From contig WBMZ01002991.1 of assembly GCA_013400975.1 (NCBI GenBank), positions 267,608 through 331,607 of the forward strand: 64,000 nt of DNA, written 5' to 3'. Every line of letters begins with the position of its first letter. Positions within the stretch are counted from its first letter, which is position 1. The DNA comes from Atrichornis clamosus. Lineage: Eukaryota; Chordata; Aves; Passeriformes; Menuridae. Below the pieces are notes generated by a model. It was not told the origin of the DNA and searched no databases. It saw only the letters and a list, made by a program, of their open reading frames with translations. The position numbers were made by a program, and so were the translations under genes. Shown piece after piece: positions 25,001-40,000 of this stretch.

Positions 25001-28000
25001 AAATCCAATATATTTTATTGATTTTAATGGGAACGAATTTAGTTATGATATTCCTGGTTAGAAGCCCCACATACCCAGAATCTGCCTGCCAGGTAATTTT
25101 TACCACCATGGACTACAGGAAATTCACTGTTTAAATATATTTTATACAGCAAAGGCCTTTCTCTTTCTCCCGCTCTATTCTTTCCAAATCAAAATGAACA
25201 CCCTCTTCAGATAGTGAAATCAAGGACTTAATTTCAGCATTTTCTAAATTGAAAACCTCACTGGGCACTTCATTTTTTTCCATCATGAGAATACACTGGA
25301 GTATGGTTTTCATTTCCTAATCACTTTTTTTTCCCTGCATCATACTCATACTTCCTATAATAAAGAATATTTAAGTATTTAATGTGACACTTCAACACTA
25401 CACTATAAAGAGAAATTAATAAATTCCTCTGGAGCAAGTTAGAGCTTTCACCAAAGTTATCTAAGCGATTCACAAATGTTAATTGACTTCAGAGGGGGAA
25501 TTGACTGTAGGGGAAATGGTTTTTTCCTATCAAGGCATGGATATAACAGCCAAAAATGGAAAAACTTTTCACAGATTTTGGATTCCTCAACAAAGAAATG
25601 AAACTACTGATTTTCCTTAACTACTTAGTCTTTTTACAGGGTTTTATACGTGCAAAGCATACTACCAATGACTTTAAACTGTAACTGGGAGAGCACTCTG
25701 CCAATCTGGTCCACTGTAGAAAATCCAAAAATGAGTATTTAGTGGCCAATGGAAAATTTGATAAAAGCAATTTGGCTGTCTTTAATAGGAACTTATCAGT
25801 ATAGGCAGGGATAGAATCCCATTCTCATGGTTGCCAATTTTCCTAACTGTGAAACCATTCCCTCTCTTCTAGGAGTTTCCTGCCTATTGTACATACATAC
25901 CTTTTAATTTCTGTGAAGTAGAAAGTATACCCTATACTAGCCTTTCCTACACCATGCTGAATCATCTGAAGACTGCCCTAAAACTAAGGGGTGAAGTGAA
26001 ACACTGTGTGACTCATTAATGATTGCACCATACAAACAGACGTGAGCACATGCAAGCCTCATATCCTATGAAGCAAAATTAATTGCCCAGCTTGTTCTGT
26101 CTACTGATTTAGACTCTTTAGAGTCCCAGCACAGAATACCACCACTTGTACTCATGAAGACACCTGTAAGTACTGAAATGCACAATCTGAAAGTGACTTT
26201 CATGAGCCATTTGTGGGCAGCTGAAGCCACAGTCAGACTCAGAGCTACAATGCTAAACTGCCGATTTGGGAAGGAAACATTCTTAATATAACCTTATCCC
26301 ATACGTTCGTACTTCTCTTTTAAAATTTTTTTTTTTCTTAAATGACTAACACATTCCAGTACTCCAAAATACTCATATTTTCCTCTAGCTTCTCATACTT
26401 CTCTATTTCTCTCCACTGACATCATCTCCCCACAAAATCTATCTTTTGCCCTATTATACTCTGCATTTCTTTCTCAGGCATGAGTTTTGACTTCTACCTC
26501 TCCACCTGCTTTCACTTCTGCACTTATCCAGCCTTAGAGAACTGCTGGACAACATATTCTGTTTGGCCAAGAGTTTTTATAAGAGTGCAAAAGCAAACCA
26601 GCTTGTGAGACTGTCTATTTCAGCCTTAAAGACCTAAATTTTGTGAAGGTTAGGATCAAAAGAAAACAGGCTCTCTGCGGAAAAAAGTCTGTGCTTTAAG
26701 TTAGTGCATTATCCAGTCTGTTTTCACACCGAGTTACGCCTTGCACTGGATCTTTCTTTTTCCAGCTGTAGCATGTGGCATTTCCCACCTGACAGAGGTG
26801 TAAGAGACCACGTGTGCATAGGCAGTGGCACAGGATACCAGTGAGAGCTGGAGTGGGTTGAATTACCACCACCAGCACTTTTAAAAAATACATTAAAAGG
26901 TTCCCTCGTAAAGGTAAAACAGAATGCTGCTGGAGTTCATTTCGGCATAAAAATTAAATCTACTTATCTCTGTGGATGATACAATTTTCATATAAAAATA
27001 TCCTGAAATAAATCTATGTAGCTCTGGAATTGAATTTTCAGAAAACACACTAAAACATTTTATGTTCACTCTAGTCATATTCAAGTGAACAACAAAATCT
27101 CTCCTGCCTGACAGAATTAGGCCAATCCTAAACCACAGAAAATCTTTGCTAGAGTACACACTGCTTTAGACATAAAAAAGCAATTCAGAATTACTTGCAA
27201 ATTGCTTTTGTGTTGATATCTGAGACCTTTTAAGCATTTTACATATATTTGAACTGGTAGCACTTACAAGGATGGTCATTTGAACCAAGTAAGAGAGCAC
27301 AGGCAGGTGACACAGGAGAGGCACTTGCAAGTGTGTGGTGATGTCCAAAATAGAAGAGAAACTTTACAACCATTTCCTGTCATAGCATGAAAAAAATACC
27401 TAGTCTGATGAACATTAGATGGAAAAAGAGTTTTGCTTTGTAATAAGCAATTAATTGTTCAGGGTTTTTTTCTATTTCAAGGATATCATAACACAAATAT
27501 GGTCAAACATTAGGTTAGAAGTATTTATGATCGCAAATAGATGGGTGAATGAGGTCAGCAATGGGCACACCTGCAGACAAGCAAGAAGAAGGGCCAAACC
27601 ACCAAGATGTGGGTGGGCTGGAATGGCTACAGAATAAACAAACCTGTGTTATTTCTGCAAAACACAAACACCAAACCCAAAAGAGCTATCCTATGGCACG
27701 GGCTTGGACAGAAGCTTATCTTCACTTTAAAAATCATTTTGAATGTAAAGGGGATCTGTAGATCTACAAAAATGTCCATATGCAAAGTGTGAGCATATTA
27801 ATTGCAAAGAAATGTCCCATCACTCACTCTTAACATAAAGTAACGCTCTGCTCTGCTTACTCACTTGTAAGTTAGTTATGAGATAAGAACTCCACAATTA
27901 TTTATGCAGAAGAGGAAGCCCAGCACACTTCTGGAGCCTCTGCAGACCAAACCACGTACTCGTCTCCCTGTGCAACCCACACTTTGATTGAGCTGTCTGA

Positions 28001-31000
28001 GAAAGTTCAAATGAGGAGATGTGGGAGGTTTATTTTTGCTTCTTTATTTACTTTTCAAATTGTAGAAACTGAATGATCTCCCAAAAAGATCTTTATTCTG
28101 CTACAGTACGCTGATAAAAATTACTATACACCACACATAATTTAATGTTAGCATGTATTGCAATTGTCAGATTAAACAGACAATCCTAATTCTATTTAAA
28201 TATTCAGATTTAAAAATAAAAGAAAAGATTATTTCTGCAATAAATAGAAAAGAAGTAGTCATCCTGATGTGTACAAAAGTTTGTCCCTTTGCGTACAATG
28301 TTACAGCGCTGAGGTCTACTGTTTGGAAATATGACTGTGATTGCAGATAAATGTAGATATCCCTGCTTTGTAAGCATCGTATGGAACAATTTCTACTTCA
28401 GCATTTCTACGGTGAGTGCAGCTCTAAATTCCAAAACGTCTTGAGAAAATTGTAGAACCTCACAGATATGATTTGAATTTAAGCATGGATTTGAAATTCA
28501 GCAACTGTTTAAAGTCTTTTCCTGCACAATGGTGCCTTTGAGTCCTGTGTTTGAAGCTTTACAGTCCTGTCTTCAGCCCTGCAGCCCCCTCAAGGCTGAA
28601 TGGGAGAGCACGACTCCATAACTGTTGCCGTCTGAAAACCATAGGGGAGGCACTGCACAGACCCGAGCAGAGAGGAAGGCTGTGCCATCCTCTCCAGTTC
28701 TGGTCATTTTCTTTTCCTTTTAATGAAAGGAGTATTAACAGGATCAACACAGGGAAACACCCATTCGGGGAGAAATGCACTCTCAAACACACAGGATGCG
28801 CATGGAAAGGTGTTTACCGTGTGATTAAGTAATGCTGATTGAATTTGAGGGGAGAAACAGATTGATCTCTTATACCAAACTGCAATTAAACAGTTCCTTC
28901 CAGACTTTGAATTTCCTCCCCAAATTACTTCTGTCTAAAGACCAGGAAAGGCAAGGTTTAATTCTAATTCAGCCATGAACTTTCTAAAAACGTCACCATG
29001 TCAAAGTCTTTTATTCCCTGCCCTCCCCACTTAAAAATAGAAGCACTATTCCTCTGACCAGGGTTCAAACCTGTCCCATCACCCTTTGTTAGTAGATATT
29101 ATACTAACTTCCAGCTCTGCAAAGGCATCAGTTAGCAGGCTTTGATGCTGGGCAGCTTGTTTGTGAAAAAATATATTTCAGTTCACTCTTGAGGTGTTTT
29201 AAATTTCTCCAAACACTGAACAGTCAGATTGTGGGTCACGAAAATCCCTGGCAGTGTAGTGTGGGCAATCAAAAAATAAGACAGTAAAATTTAAATAATT
29301 TTCTAAGACATTCCTAAAATAGTTATTCATATTAATAGGTGTAGAATATATAGAATTCCCAACAGGATAAACATGACAAGTTTTTCTTTGAAATGATCTG
29401 CACGGGCTACTCAGTAATATAACCAGCATACTTTATAAAATAAAATTTTATAAGCTTTATAGGAGTGAAACTTTACATTATTCTTCTGCAACACACAATC
29501 ATTTTGCAGAGCATAAGTACAATAAAGTTGTAAATAGGACAAATCTTTTGTATCTGTGTTAGTCTTCATTTGCAAATGTGACTTTTTAGGTTGATTTGTA
29601 AGGAAACACTGTTTTAAGCACTTTTAAAAATTCAGTCCAGACTCTCATTCTGCATCATTCCCATTGCCTCATCTTCATAGTACTCCTTGTACCCAGTAAG
29701 AATTTAAAGCCTCCATATTCCTGACTGGAAATAGCACATAACCCTGGCAGAGTCTTTTATAGTTTGATGAAAGACAAGATTGTGCTCTCACAAAATAATT
29801 CAACAATTGGGTTTTGGCCACTGGAGCCAGGAGACAAAGAGAGTACTATGCCCTGGCCAGTCCTATCAGCTTGCCTTGCATCATCTTTTGCTGATGCATT
29901 ATGTCCTGCAACATATGCTTTAAACGGCTGAACTGGTTGGTGCACCTAAGAATAATAGAACAGTAGGAAAAAAATCTCCTCACAGGCTATTATAGAGACT
30001 TATATGAAAGTATAACTGTTGTCTATGAAGTCACTTATTATTCCTGCTTCCTGTTACTCTAGCCCTTATTGCTTATCAGTTTATTAACAAATTAAATTTG
30101 TCATCACATGGAATTAGAACTGGTTATTTTCTCTCTTTTATAAGACAAGAACAAAGCACTTAATGAAATTATGTGTGGCAAATTGAAAACTGATAAAAGA
30201 CAGTATTTTCTCTTATGCTACAACACCAGCCTGTGGAACTCTGACCTGAAAAGTATCAAAGCAGGGGACATATATTTCCAAAAGCGAACAGCCATTTTTC
30301 CAAGTATCTAACAGGACACCCGAATCCTTTAAGATATAAAATAATTGATGAGACAAAACTGTAAGAAATTGTAAACCTCATGGCTTACGTTTGCAATTAA
30401 CCTCAACCAACTGACCAGGAACAGTATTAATAGCTCCACCTTGATCGTGGACACAATCCCAGTCTCCTGCCCATATGGCTGCAGCTCAAGGCACTGCTCA
30501 GGCCAGCCCAGACAGCTCATCTCCAAACCCCTCCTGGGTACGGGTGACCAGTCAGTAGAGGTCAGAGGCCATTCCCAACATGCAACCTGGATATAGCTGC
30601 CATGGTGTTTGTAACTGTGTGCTCTTGAGACACAGCATGAGCTGGCCTCTGAGGCAGAGAACAGCCCTGGGCGAATCTCATTTACTGGAGCAGAAGTGGC
30701 CCCTGCACACGTGGGAAAGCAAAAGAAACCATGTGAGGCAGAGCACAAGACTCTATCTTGTGCATCTTTAGTAGGAGCCAATAGAACAGTTCTCACTAGT
30801 TTTGATGTTCAAACACTACCCAGAAATCTGGGAGAAACAGGTGGTATTACATCCTGTTTCTAATATGATAATCAAAATTATCTTTCAGGATACACTTGAG
30901 GTCAGTAACAGTAATAATGTACCAAAAAATCAGGAAGAGCAAAGCTTAATTTTCAAATCAGGTTAAGATTAGAAAAGCAGAAGTGAGAATAGTAAATTAC

Positions 31001-34000
31001 TGGCTCAGGAAGCATTTAGCATGAACATAGGCAGTAACTAGCTACTACTAGTGCCAGCAGCAGGCTTTCCACTAAAACCAGGACAGAAGAAGCTGATCTG
31101 CTCTTCCTCTTGACGCAACCGTGTAACGTGGTCCTACACCGAGAAAGATTATGTTAGTTATTTTCTTATAAATAAATATATAAACCACAGTTTGATTCTT
31201 AATCCTTTTCCTTAGGGACACAGATGGACTGGAACTTTACACTGGTTTAGGGTGTACCATTCATGTGCAGGCTGTTGACACTTCGGACAGACATTTCAGG
31301 GAACTGACCTCTCAACTTCTCAAGACCAGTATCCTATCCAATCCTCAAAGGAGTCATCCAAGTACCAGCATTATCAGCACTTGTTATATGCTGGATCTCC
31401 AAAACTTTATGATAGTCCTGGACAGGTAAGAGCTGATGCTCTTGAGTGGGATGCCAGCATAATACAGAAACCTTTAGAGATTCAGTGTGTTTCCAGATGT
31501 TCCATACTGCCCCCAGGCCCCATTTTATGCTGGAATTCAGTAGGTATTTATTTCAGTAGGGTTATCATTGCCACTAAAAAAGCTCTGATCCCTCTTGATC
31601 ACTCTCGCACAGATATCCTACCCCCTGACAAGCAACCAACTTTATCACAGCAGTAACTCCAGCAGGGTTTGATTGATCTGGGAAATTGAGGGAACCAGCT
31701 ACAATAGAAGAAAATATGTTTAGAGCCAGGGTGGGGGCCCTGCACTGCCTGTTTCCCCTTAGTTGTTTGGTTTTGTGCCAATGAAAATGGAAGTGGAAAC
31801 AAACACACTGACTGGCTAAATCAGCCCTGACCCATATGAGTGGAGTTCACACTGTAGACAAAGTTATGGATTTCCCCCAGAGGGAGGGGGTAATGTGAAA
31901 ATCCTGTGTTACACCCATTGTAACTTAAGAATATTTTCATTGGCATTCCTGCGATAATCTTATAAAAATAACAGAATTGACTTGCTAGTTTTGGCCTGAG
32001 TTGGATTTTTTTTCCACAAAGTAGCAGAAGTTTGGGACAAAGAGTGGTATTGACAGTTCAGTTTAGATATGCTGGTTAAAAAAGTATTAACTAGTAAGTA
32101 TACAGGTGAGTACAATAAGCACATAAATTAGCATACACAACAGTAAAGAGAAAGTTAAGTCAGGGAAGGGATAGGGTGGGAACAGATAAGGTGTTTTTTG
32201 TGAGGTTGCTGCATGTAACACAATGTTTTCAATCTGGGATCTACATATCATACTCCATCATAAATTGTGCGAAGATTTACAAGAGGAATGGTCATCAAGA
32301 ACATCGTACTTTTGCCTACTCCAGCAGGAAGTTGTCGCTGCTGGCTCCTACCTGTTTAGCTGCTGCATAGTTATAAAGAGGATCACATCCTCAGCCGGAG
32401 TAAACCGATGGGCACAGTCAGTTTCAACACCAGGCTGCACAAGCTGAAGAACTGGATGGCTAAACAAATCCTCAGGTATCATTAGTGTAAACAAGTGCCA
32501 TACTTCTCTGGGAAGTCTTTCAAAAAATGAGTGGGAAAATAGCTGACAATCTCTTAGTGAGGTGTGGTTTTCAGGAACTTGAGATCCCACCAAACTGCAC
32601 AGATACGGGTTAAAATAATGTTACAACTAGGCATAGGTGATCTTGGTAAACCTCATTCATACAGAATGCATACATTTCTTCTACATATACATTGGACACA
32701 GACTAAAGAAATTGTTAGGATGAAATTCTTGGGTAACAGAATATTCTGTGCAGTGAAAGTAGAAAACACTGCATTTTCACCAGGTGCTTTACCCAGCAAA
32801 TCCAACACACACCCAATATCCAAAGCAGTTGCCGTTTGACCCGTGATACATTCAACATATTTTACTGCTTATAAGAGGATACTTCAGTTGCAGAGTTTTC
32901 TTTCCCAGGCTTCAATGTTGGAATGTCTTTTCTGGCTGCTCCTATCAGTATTCTGAATAGGCATCATTTTTAACTCCTATGAAGACCTCCAGAAAACACA
33001 AGGTAGTTATCAGTGATATTCTTCAAGCTTTGTCTGTTTATAGGCCAAATTTGTCTAGATTTTTTTTAGAATTTTTTAGCTATCCCAGAAAATCTGCTAT
33101 TAATTACATAGATCTCTTGCAGTAGATATTGAAACTACTTTTTGCAGTTTAACAAGGTATAGAAACGATGCAAAATTACTTTACACTGGAATTCACTATT
33201 ATAATACAATACCAAGGCATTCTAGACATAGTGGGAAACAACAACTCAACATTTATTTCATACAGAGCCTTTGAAACATTTTAAGCATTTTATTCCTTGT
33301 CCTTTCTATGAGTTTTCAAGGTATCTATTTCAGTATGATTCAGGCTACTTATATTTTAGTACTTTAGTATTTTCTGGGTCCTTTCACTAAGTTAGTAAAA
33401 ATAGATGCTGTTAGTAATATATCTGTCTCATCTGACCTGCAAGATGAAGCAATCTAAGCCAAGAAGTTTTTGATTTTTTTAACATCACAAAATAATAAAG
33501 ATTTTTGCTATTACACACAGAAATATTTTGTTCTACCCCATCACAGAAAATTAGCCATTTCACCTTCTACAGACAATAACATATTTAGTATTAACACTTA
33601 TTATTCCATGAGTTATGCCCAGACCAAACTGAAAAGATGTCCTGAATAAGAATATCAGGTATGTTCTTGTTAGCCATTAGTGGAGGGGTAAGGAGACTGG
33701 AGAGGGTTAGAGCCTCTTTCCTAACCCAAGCTTTCATCTTTCCTACTTCATTTAGGAACTTGCTGGAAATAGTGCAGCTGCACAAGTAAAAGTGAGATCA
33801 GAAATTACTTCTCAATACTTTTCACTGCTGAGAACAGAATAATGCCATGTACGACATCTATTGTGGGGGGGAAGTGTGCACGTTTTGGACATTTAATGTT
33901 ACTCTGATATCTCCAATGTTGTTTTTTGCTCTATATTCTCAAACCAGCCATTCATTATAACTTTGAATCATTTCAGTGATGCAGATCTAGAACTGCATTC

Positions 34001-37000
34001 TTATTGTATTGTTTCTATCAGATGTAAAGATGGAAGGGATTGGTACCCCTAACTCAAAACAGTAATTCCTTCACTGATGTATTACTAATTTCTACCCCTG
34101 GTTTGTTGGTGTATTTCTCTTTCCACAACAGCAGAAAAGAAAACATTGTGAACACAGACTGCAAAGTCTTGTATTAAACAGACAAGTGTCTCCTTATTGC
34201 TTCCATTAAGCTTACAGTGACTGATTTTTTGTGACTATACCTGAACCCTTTATTTTTTGTCAGTCTGGGATATGACATTTATTTTTCTAACCTCCGTCCC
34301 GTACTCCCACTGCTCTAGACACTGAACTCCCACTGCAATCAATCAAAAATTCTCTCTACACATTCCAGTGCCTTTTTCCAACTCTAAAGCTTTTTCTACA
34401 AGTTCCCTAAAGAAAAATATTCCATGGATGAATTAACTTCAAAGTCAGGAATTTGATCCTGATAAAACTACATACATTTAACTCCTTTAGTATGGACATC
34501 TTGCTTCTTTACTGAAAGCAAAAAACCAAATTTACAGTGATCAGATCAGAAATAAGTAACTGATTAACCGTGTCTTTTTTTGTCAAGTATGACCCCTTAC
34601 CACATAACACCTGGAAATATTCTCTCCTTAAGCAAGAAAAGTATGGTAAGCTTGAATAAGTTTGGCTGCAAAACCTGTTAGATTCTAAAATGCTTTGTGT
34701 CTTATTTTTAGCATTTGTCTACTCTACATCTTAAAGAACAGGTTTACAGATATTGGTGTGATATTTTTAAACATGTGTGCTAGAATGTTAAACTGGTCTC
34801 TGTGTTAAAAACATGTATAGCATTTAGTTACACAATGCTGGACAACTTCAATCTCAAATACCAGGAGAAATCAATTCTTAACTGAAAGAGGAATTCTGAA
34901 AATAGACTTCTTCTTTGTTTGAAACTTCTTGTTTCTCCAAATCAAAATCAGCAAGTTATTCAGCTTAATATAAGAATGCTTTCTTAGTCTTAACAGAACT
35001 TGCTGCATGTGAAGGAATTTATTTTCTGTGATGGTTCTGCAGTCATCAGCATTATTTGGAAACAACAGCTAAAGCACTTGCCATTTCATGGAAACTGCAG
35101 AGTTTTACAATTGACTTGCTCTGCAATTTCTGAAACCAAACCAAGCCAATCAACCAAAGGAAACCTCTTTCATGAATCTGTTATTTACATATAAAGCAGA
35201 CAGGAAAAAGGTATTTTGTTAGCTCTGGAGACACAATTTAAGGAGGTTTTAAAAGATTAGGAAGTATAATGACAGGTGCACAGTGTTCCTTAAAATGAGA
35301 CGGGAAGTGAGTATGAGACAAAACTTTATGGCATCATCCTTCTATAAAACTAAGTGAACAAACTGTTCTCTCTTAATAATGACTATACACTAACATTTAC
35401 AACCAAGTATTGTGCCTTTACTTGACCTTTAACACATTGTACTGCATGAATTGCCTTAACTATTCAATTAATGACAGCCAAGTACTGGTTTGCTTCCATA
35501 TTCCTTGTGTCTGATGTTATTTTTAAAAATATTTTCCTGAAATATTAAACTCTGCAGTTGCTTTGCATTCAACAAAGCTCTGAATTTCAAGCAAGCCTAC
35601 GTGTGTCATCATCTCAAAACTTAATATCCTCACTGTGCAACTTTTCAGCGAATCTTTCCAGCAAAACCTACCTCAGCGAACACCAGTGACCATGGCACTC
35701 CCCTTCTTAACACCATTTCCAACATCACTTGTTATTACATTTCAGCTGTTCTCAAGGAAAGCCTATTTCAAAACCACAGTGAAAAAGTTATCTTCTTATT
35801 TAGAGTTGCAGTCCATTTATCGATTTTCTCTGTCTTTGCAGCTGAAATATGAACTAATAAGAATATGAAAGTAATTACATTTCTAGACAGATTATCCGGG
35901 CACCTCTGAGATCTGAAGCCCAGTTTGACTGCAAGTTTTCTATTGTTGAAATTCTCAAACCCACAAAGATTGAATCCTTCAGGATACTAAGTTCTGGGTC
36001 TTCCACTGATGAGGCCTAAAACTAAATTTGACCTACTAAAAAGAGTAAATATGGAAGACACACTAATCAAATTCTAATATTGAACATCTGACTCTGAAGT
36101 TCCAAAAGAGTTTACAATTCCCATTGCTTTGACATTACATACCTTTTACTATAGTTTTTTATCTCAACTATTCTGATGCTGCAGATATTCAAAATCTCAA
36201 CATTCGCAATACTGTAACTTTTGAGCTACCATTTGAACAAAAAATGGTGCAAGCCCGAAGACAAAAACATAACAGCATGGAGAGTATAAGCCTACTTCTC
36301 TTAAAGAGGGAGGGGATTTTGCCTCCTGAATATAGATTTGCTTTGCAATAACAGTCAATAACATAAATTAGAAGCAAATAGTTAAAACTAAGTATATTTT
36401 TACCCATGACTTGAGGTTTATGATTATGCAGAGTTAACTGCAAAGTTTGGAGGTAGAATCAGAGAAAAATATCTGTTACAGAACAAAGTGATTAACAGAA
36501 AAGCAATTTGCCATGTGTGACTCTTAATAAAAAAGCTGCAAAATATAAAGCACATGACCATTGCTATGACACACCCCACATTGTTACCAGTATGGTCCTT
36601 CAAAATGCACCAAGTAGAGCAGCAAGGTGTTTAAACTCACCTCCTGCAACAAATAGAATAAAGAAATGTTCTTGAGATTCTCTCTTTTTTTTTTTTTTTG
36701 CCTAACATCTACACATATGATGTGTACACTATTAAAACACAAACTGTAAACCTGAGTTCATAAATGAACCTATCAATCACTTTTATCTCTGTTCTTCTAG
36801 GGTTTATCTCAATGATAATTTCCCTGCACTGGAAATTCACTTCAGGGTCTAATGAAGCATATCAGTGCATTGTCCAAAAGCAGACTGAGGAGACTGGTGG
36901 GAATAGTGGCTGTCTCCCAATCTGCATCCTATCATACTATCAAGTACAAACTTACCATGAACTCTATTCCCTGTTGTCTACCCAGATATTGATATTTTAT

Positions 37001-40000
37001 CAGAAGTCCAGATGAACACTTAAAAATAGGAATTCAGGGTAACAAATTTAATGTTTTGAAGAAGTAGATGTGTTTAAACATATTAAAAAAAATAACATAC
37101 ATAAAATATACCTAGTTATCTTTATTTTAGTTCAACATTTTATGCTTACTAAAAGCTTTTCTCCTTTCGTCATCCTTGGCCAAAACTTCTAGTTTTAGGC
37201 TTCACTCACAACTCAAAAGAAATAACATCTATTTGAATGCAGCAAGTAATAAAAACTGTAAGATAATGAGACAGATCACAGCACTTTTCTGGAGGGAAAG
37301 AAAAACAAAAATACAAGCCCATTTGGGCAATGTGTTACATTTACAGAGGCAGTGGCAGAAAAGGCAAGAAGTGTTCTAAAAACATAGAACTAACTGCAGT
37401 TTAGTGACTCTTGGCTGTAGCACAGAGTTGCAACAGGAAAACTACAGACACTGAAAATAAGGTAAGGCACAGCATAACACCACTGTACTTGCTAAATGAT
37501 TGTGTCATTGCACTCACACAAAGAAGAATCAGAAAAAAGCAGACAAAGCCTAGTGAAAAAACAGTGAGGGTTATACCTGACTCTCCCTTTCTCCTAACAG
37601 TGTCTCCTTCTGAATATGATATACTATCAGAGCACAGATATTCCAAAACATCCATCAGGCCATAGTACAGGTAGGAGGAATTAGGAAGAGGCATATTAAT
37701 GCTGCACTGTATAAGTTGGAACCCGCTTTATAGACCTGCTTAAACACAGCTCAGCATACTTAACAAGTTGGTAAGTGTTCCTTGCCATAGCATGAGATTT
37801 TTTTTTAGTGGGCATATTTCACTCATGCAAGCAAGAGAAGTATGAGTCATGAATGATTTCGTAACAGCTCTGCAGAAATTAGTCCAACACCATGGCTGTG
37901 GGAGAACTAAGCTGGACAGGCTGTCAGAGCTCAGAGGAACAAGGAGAAAGAGCCCAAAACCACCAGTAAGAAGCACAGAGTAAAGAGTATAGAGCCTGTG
38001 TAAACAGGAAATAAAGGAAGTCTTGCATTTTACCCTGACCGTGGTGTCTAATTGCTATGGATAAGAAAAATTGACAAATTCCTTTCACACTACCTATGTG
38101 CATAACCAGGTGGTCATTGTACTCTGCATACCATCATGTTGACCTAAATCCACCTCGCTACCACTCTGTGGTAACATTATTTCTCCCACAAAAGCCAGTG
38201 ACTAAGCCCAGAACTATGGTAGGCTCCCGTGGCAAGAATGGCAGAATTTTTAGGCAGATCATCTGATTTGGCCAGAAGTTCAGTCAATAAAACTTAGTGG
38301 TTTTATGCTTGCTCTCTTTCAGATTTTTTTTATCAAGGACTCTCAGATATTAGCTCAATTAAGATACCGTCAATATAAAGAGCTCCTTAGGGAAAGTATT
38401 CCTTCATATTCTAATTACTCCAGTTGACCCTAGTGCCAAGGTCTGCAAAACATCTGCTGGCCTAGAGTTAAAGAATTATTGTACCTACTTCCTTAAGAGA
38501 CAGGCTATTCCAGATCTCCTAGTTCTTATGAAATCTGTTAAATCTATTTTAGTAGCTGTGTGGTTGGCACTAGCATCAATCATTGCAAGTTTTTCAGCAA
38601 AAGTCGCTGGGTGGTGCGTGCAAACCAACAGGGAAGTCTTCGGTATGGTTCAGGACAGCTTCAGTATAGGTCTCCCTCAGCACACACCGAAAAGCTGAGA
38701 AATCTTTTAATACCTGCAAGCATTAAATCTAATATGAACCTTATACCTGGTCAGCTCATCCAGACATTAATTTGGTGTAACAAAGATGTAACAGGAAACT
38801 TAAAAAGATGATAGATGTAATCAGACCTCCTGAAAATAAGTAGTATAAGTAGATGGGAAATTTTATTTAAAAAAAAAAGGAGAAAATAAATAAGATCCTT
38901 CAAAAAATATTCTCAAAGTAGTATCAGATAAATGTAAAACATTCAATTGTTATTGCATTTAAAGCTTTTAGAAAACCTTTTTCAAATATTGAAGGAAATT
39001 CAAAACAATGACTCAAAGCTTTGCTTTGAGTTTTCAGAGCAACATTATTTTCTCCATTATTAAAACATTTAAGTTAGAATTTTTATCCCGTCACTTTCCT
39101 TTGAAATTGATATACATTTCAGTTTCAACAAAAACAACATTTTTTGGGAAGAAAAATCAATCTTATTTAATAACAACTCAATTCCTCATCCAAATAGCTT
39201 TCCAGGAACTCTGATATTTTCTTTCCTGTTTGTAATTTTCTTAAGTGTTATTGTGCAGCAAACTCTGCGGTCAGACAGAGTGCTGGAGATCCATCCGTCG
39301 CGTGAAAACCTTTTGGGTGTGCTAGACAGCTCTCCTGTGACTCTCATGACTGCAGGCTTTTCTCCATCCAGGTGGTTCTGATCATCTCCTGTAGTCAGAC
39401 TCAAGACTATTCAGCCAGAACAGCCAAAACAGGCTCTGACAGTATGCAGGACTAACAGCAATTACAACATTTTGTAGCATGTGGTAATTGAGTCATTATG
39501 ATCAGGCTGCAACAACTACATGGAGGAAAAATTCTTATAATAGCTCAGATGGTAACTGCTTGTATATTTTCTTCCGTCCGGATCAGTTATGAAAACTGCA
39601 GAGCACTGCTTAATGATCAGGTGGAATGTATTCCTTCCAACAGAACCATTCAGGTACCACTTGCACCTGTGCAATGCCATAAAAACCAAAAAGTTGATCT
39701 CATCCTGATCTAAATGGCTACGAAACGGTGACCACATCTTCCAGTACTGAATCACATGCAGCCCTACAGAGACGTAATGGTGGCAGACTTAACACTCTTT
39801 TCGGGTCATCTGGTAAGTCTGCTCAGCCTGAACTCTAAACATAATTGCAGTGTTTGTAATTCTGTTGAAGTTGCCAGCAGCAACTTTAAGCAGTTTTTTG
39901 TTATGGAAATGGCAGAGAGGAGTCTGTAGGTAATCAGGCAACTCCTGGATTCATCACAGCCATGACTCACATACATTTGCCAGAAGTGTCTTCATTCATT

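Noticed and set aside
30329..30796. 155-codon minus-strand open frame
   Set aside because: No recognisable domain, no start context or splice evidence, and it lies in a GC-richer patch of intron 2 where longer chance frames are expected.
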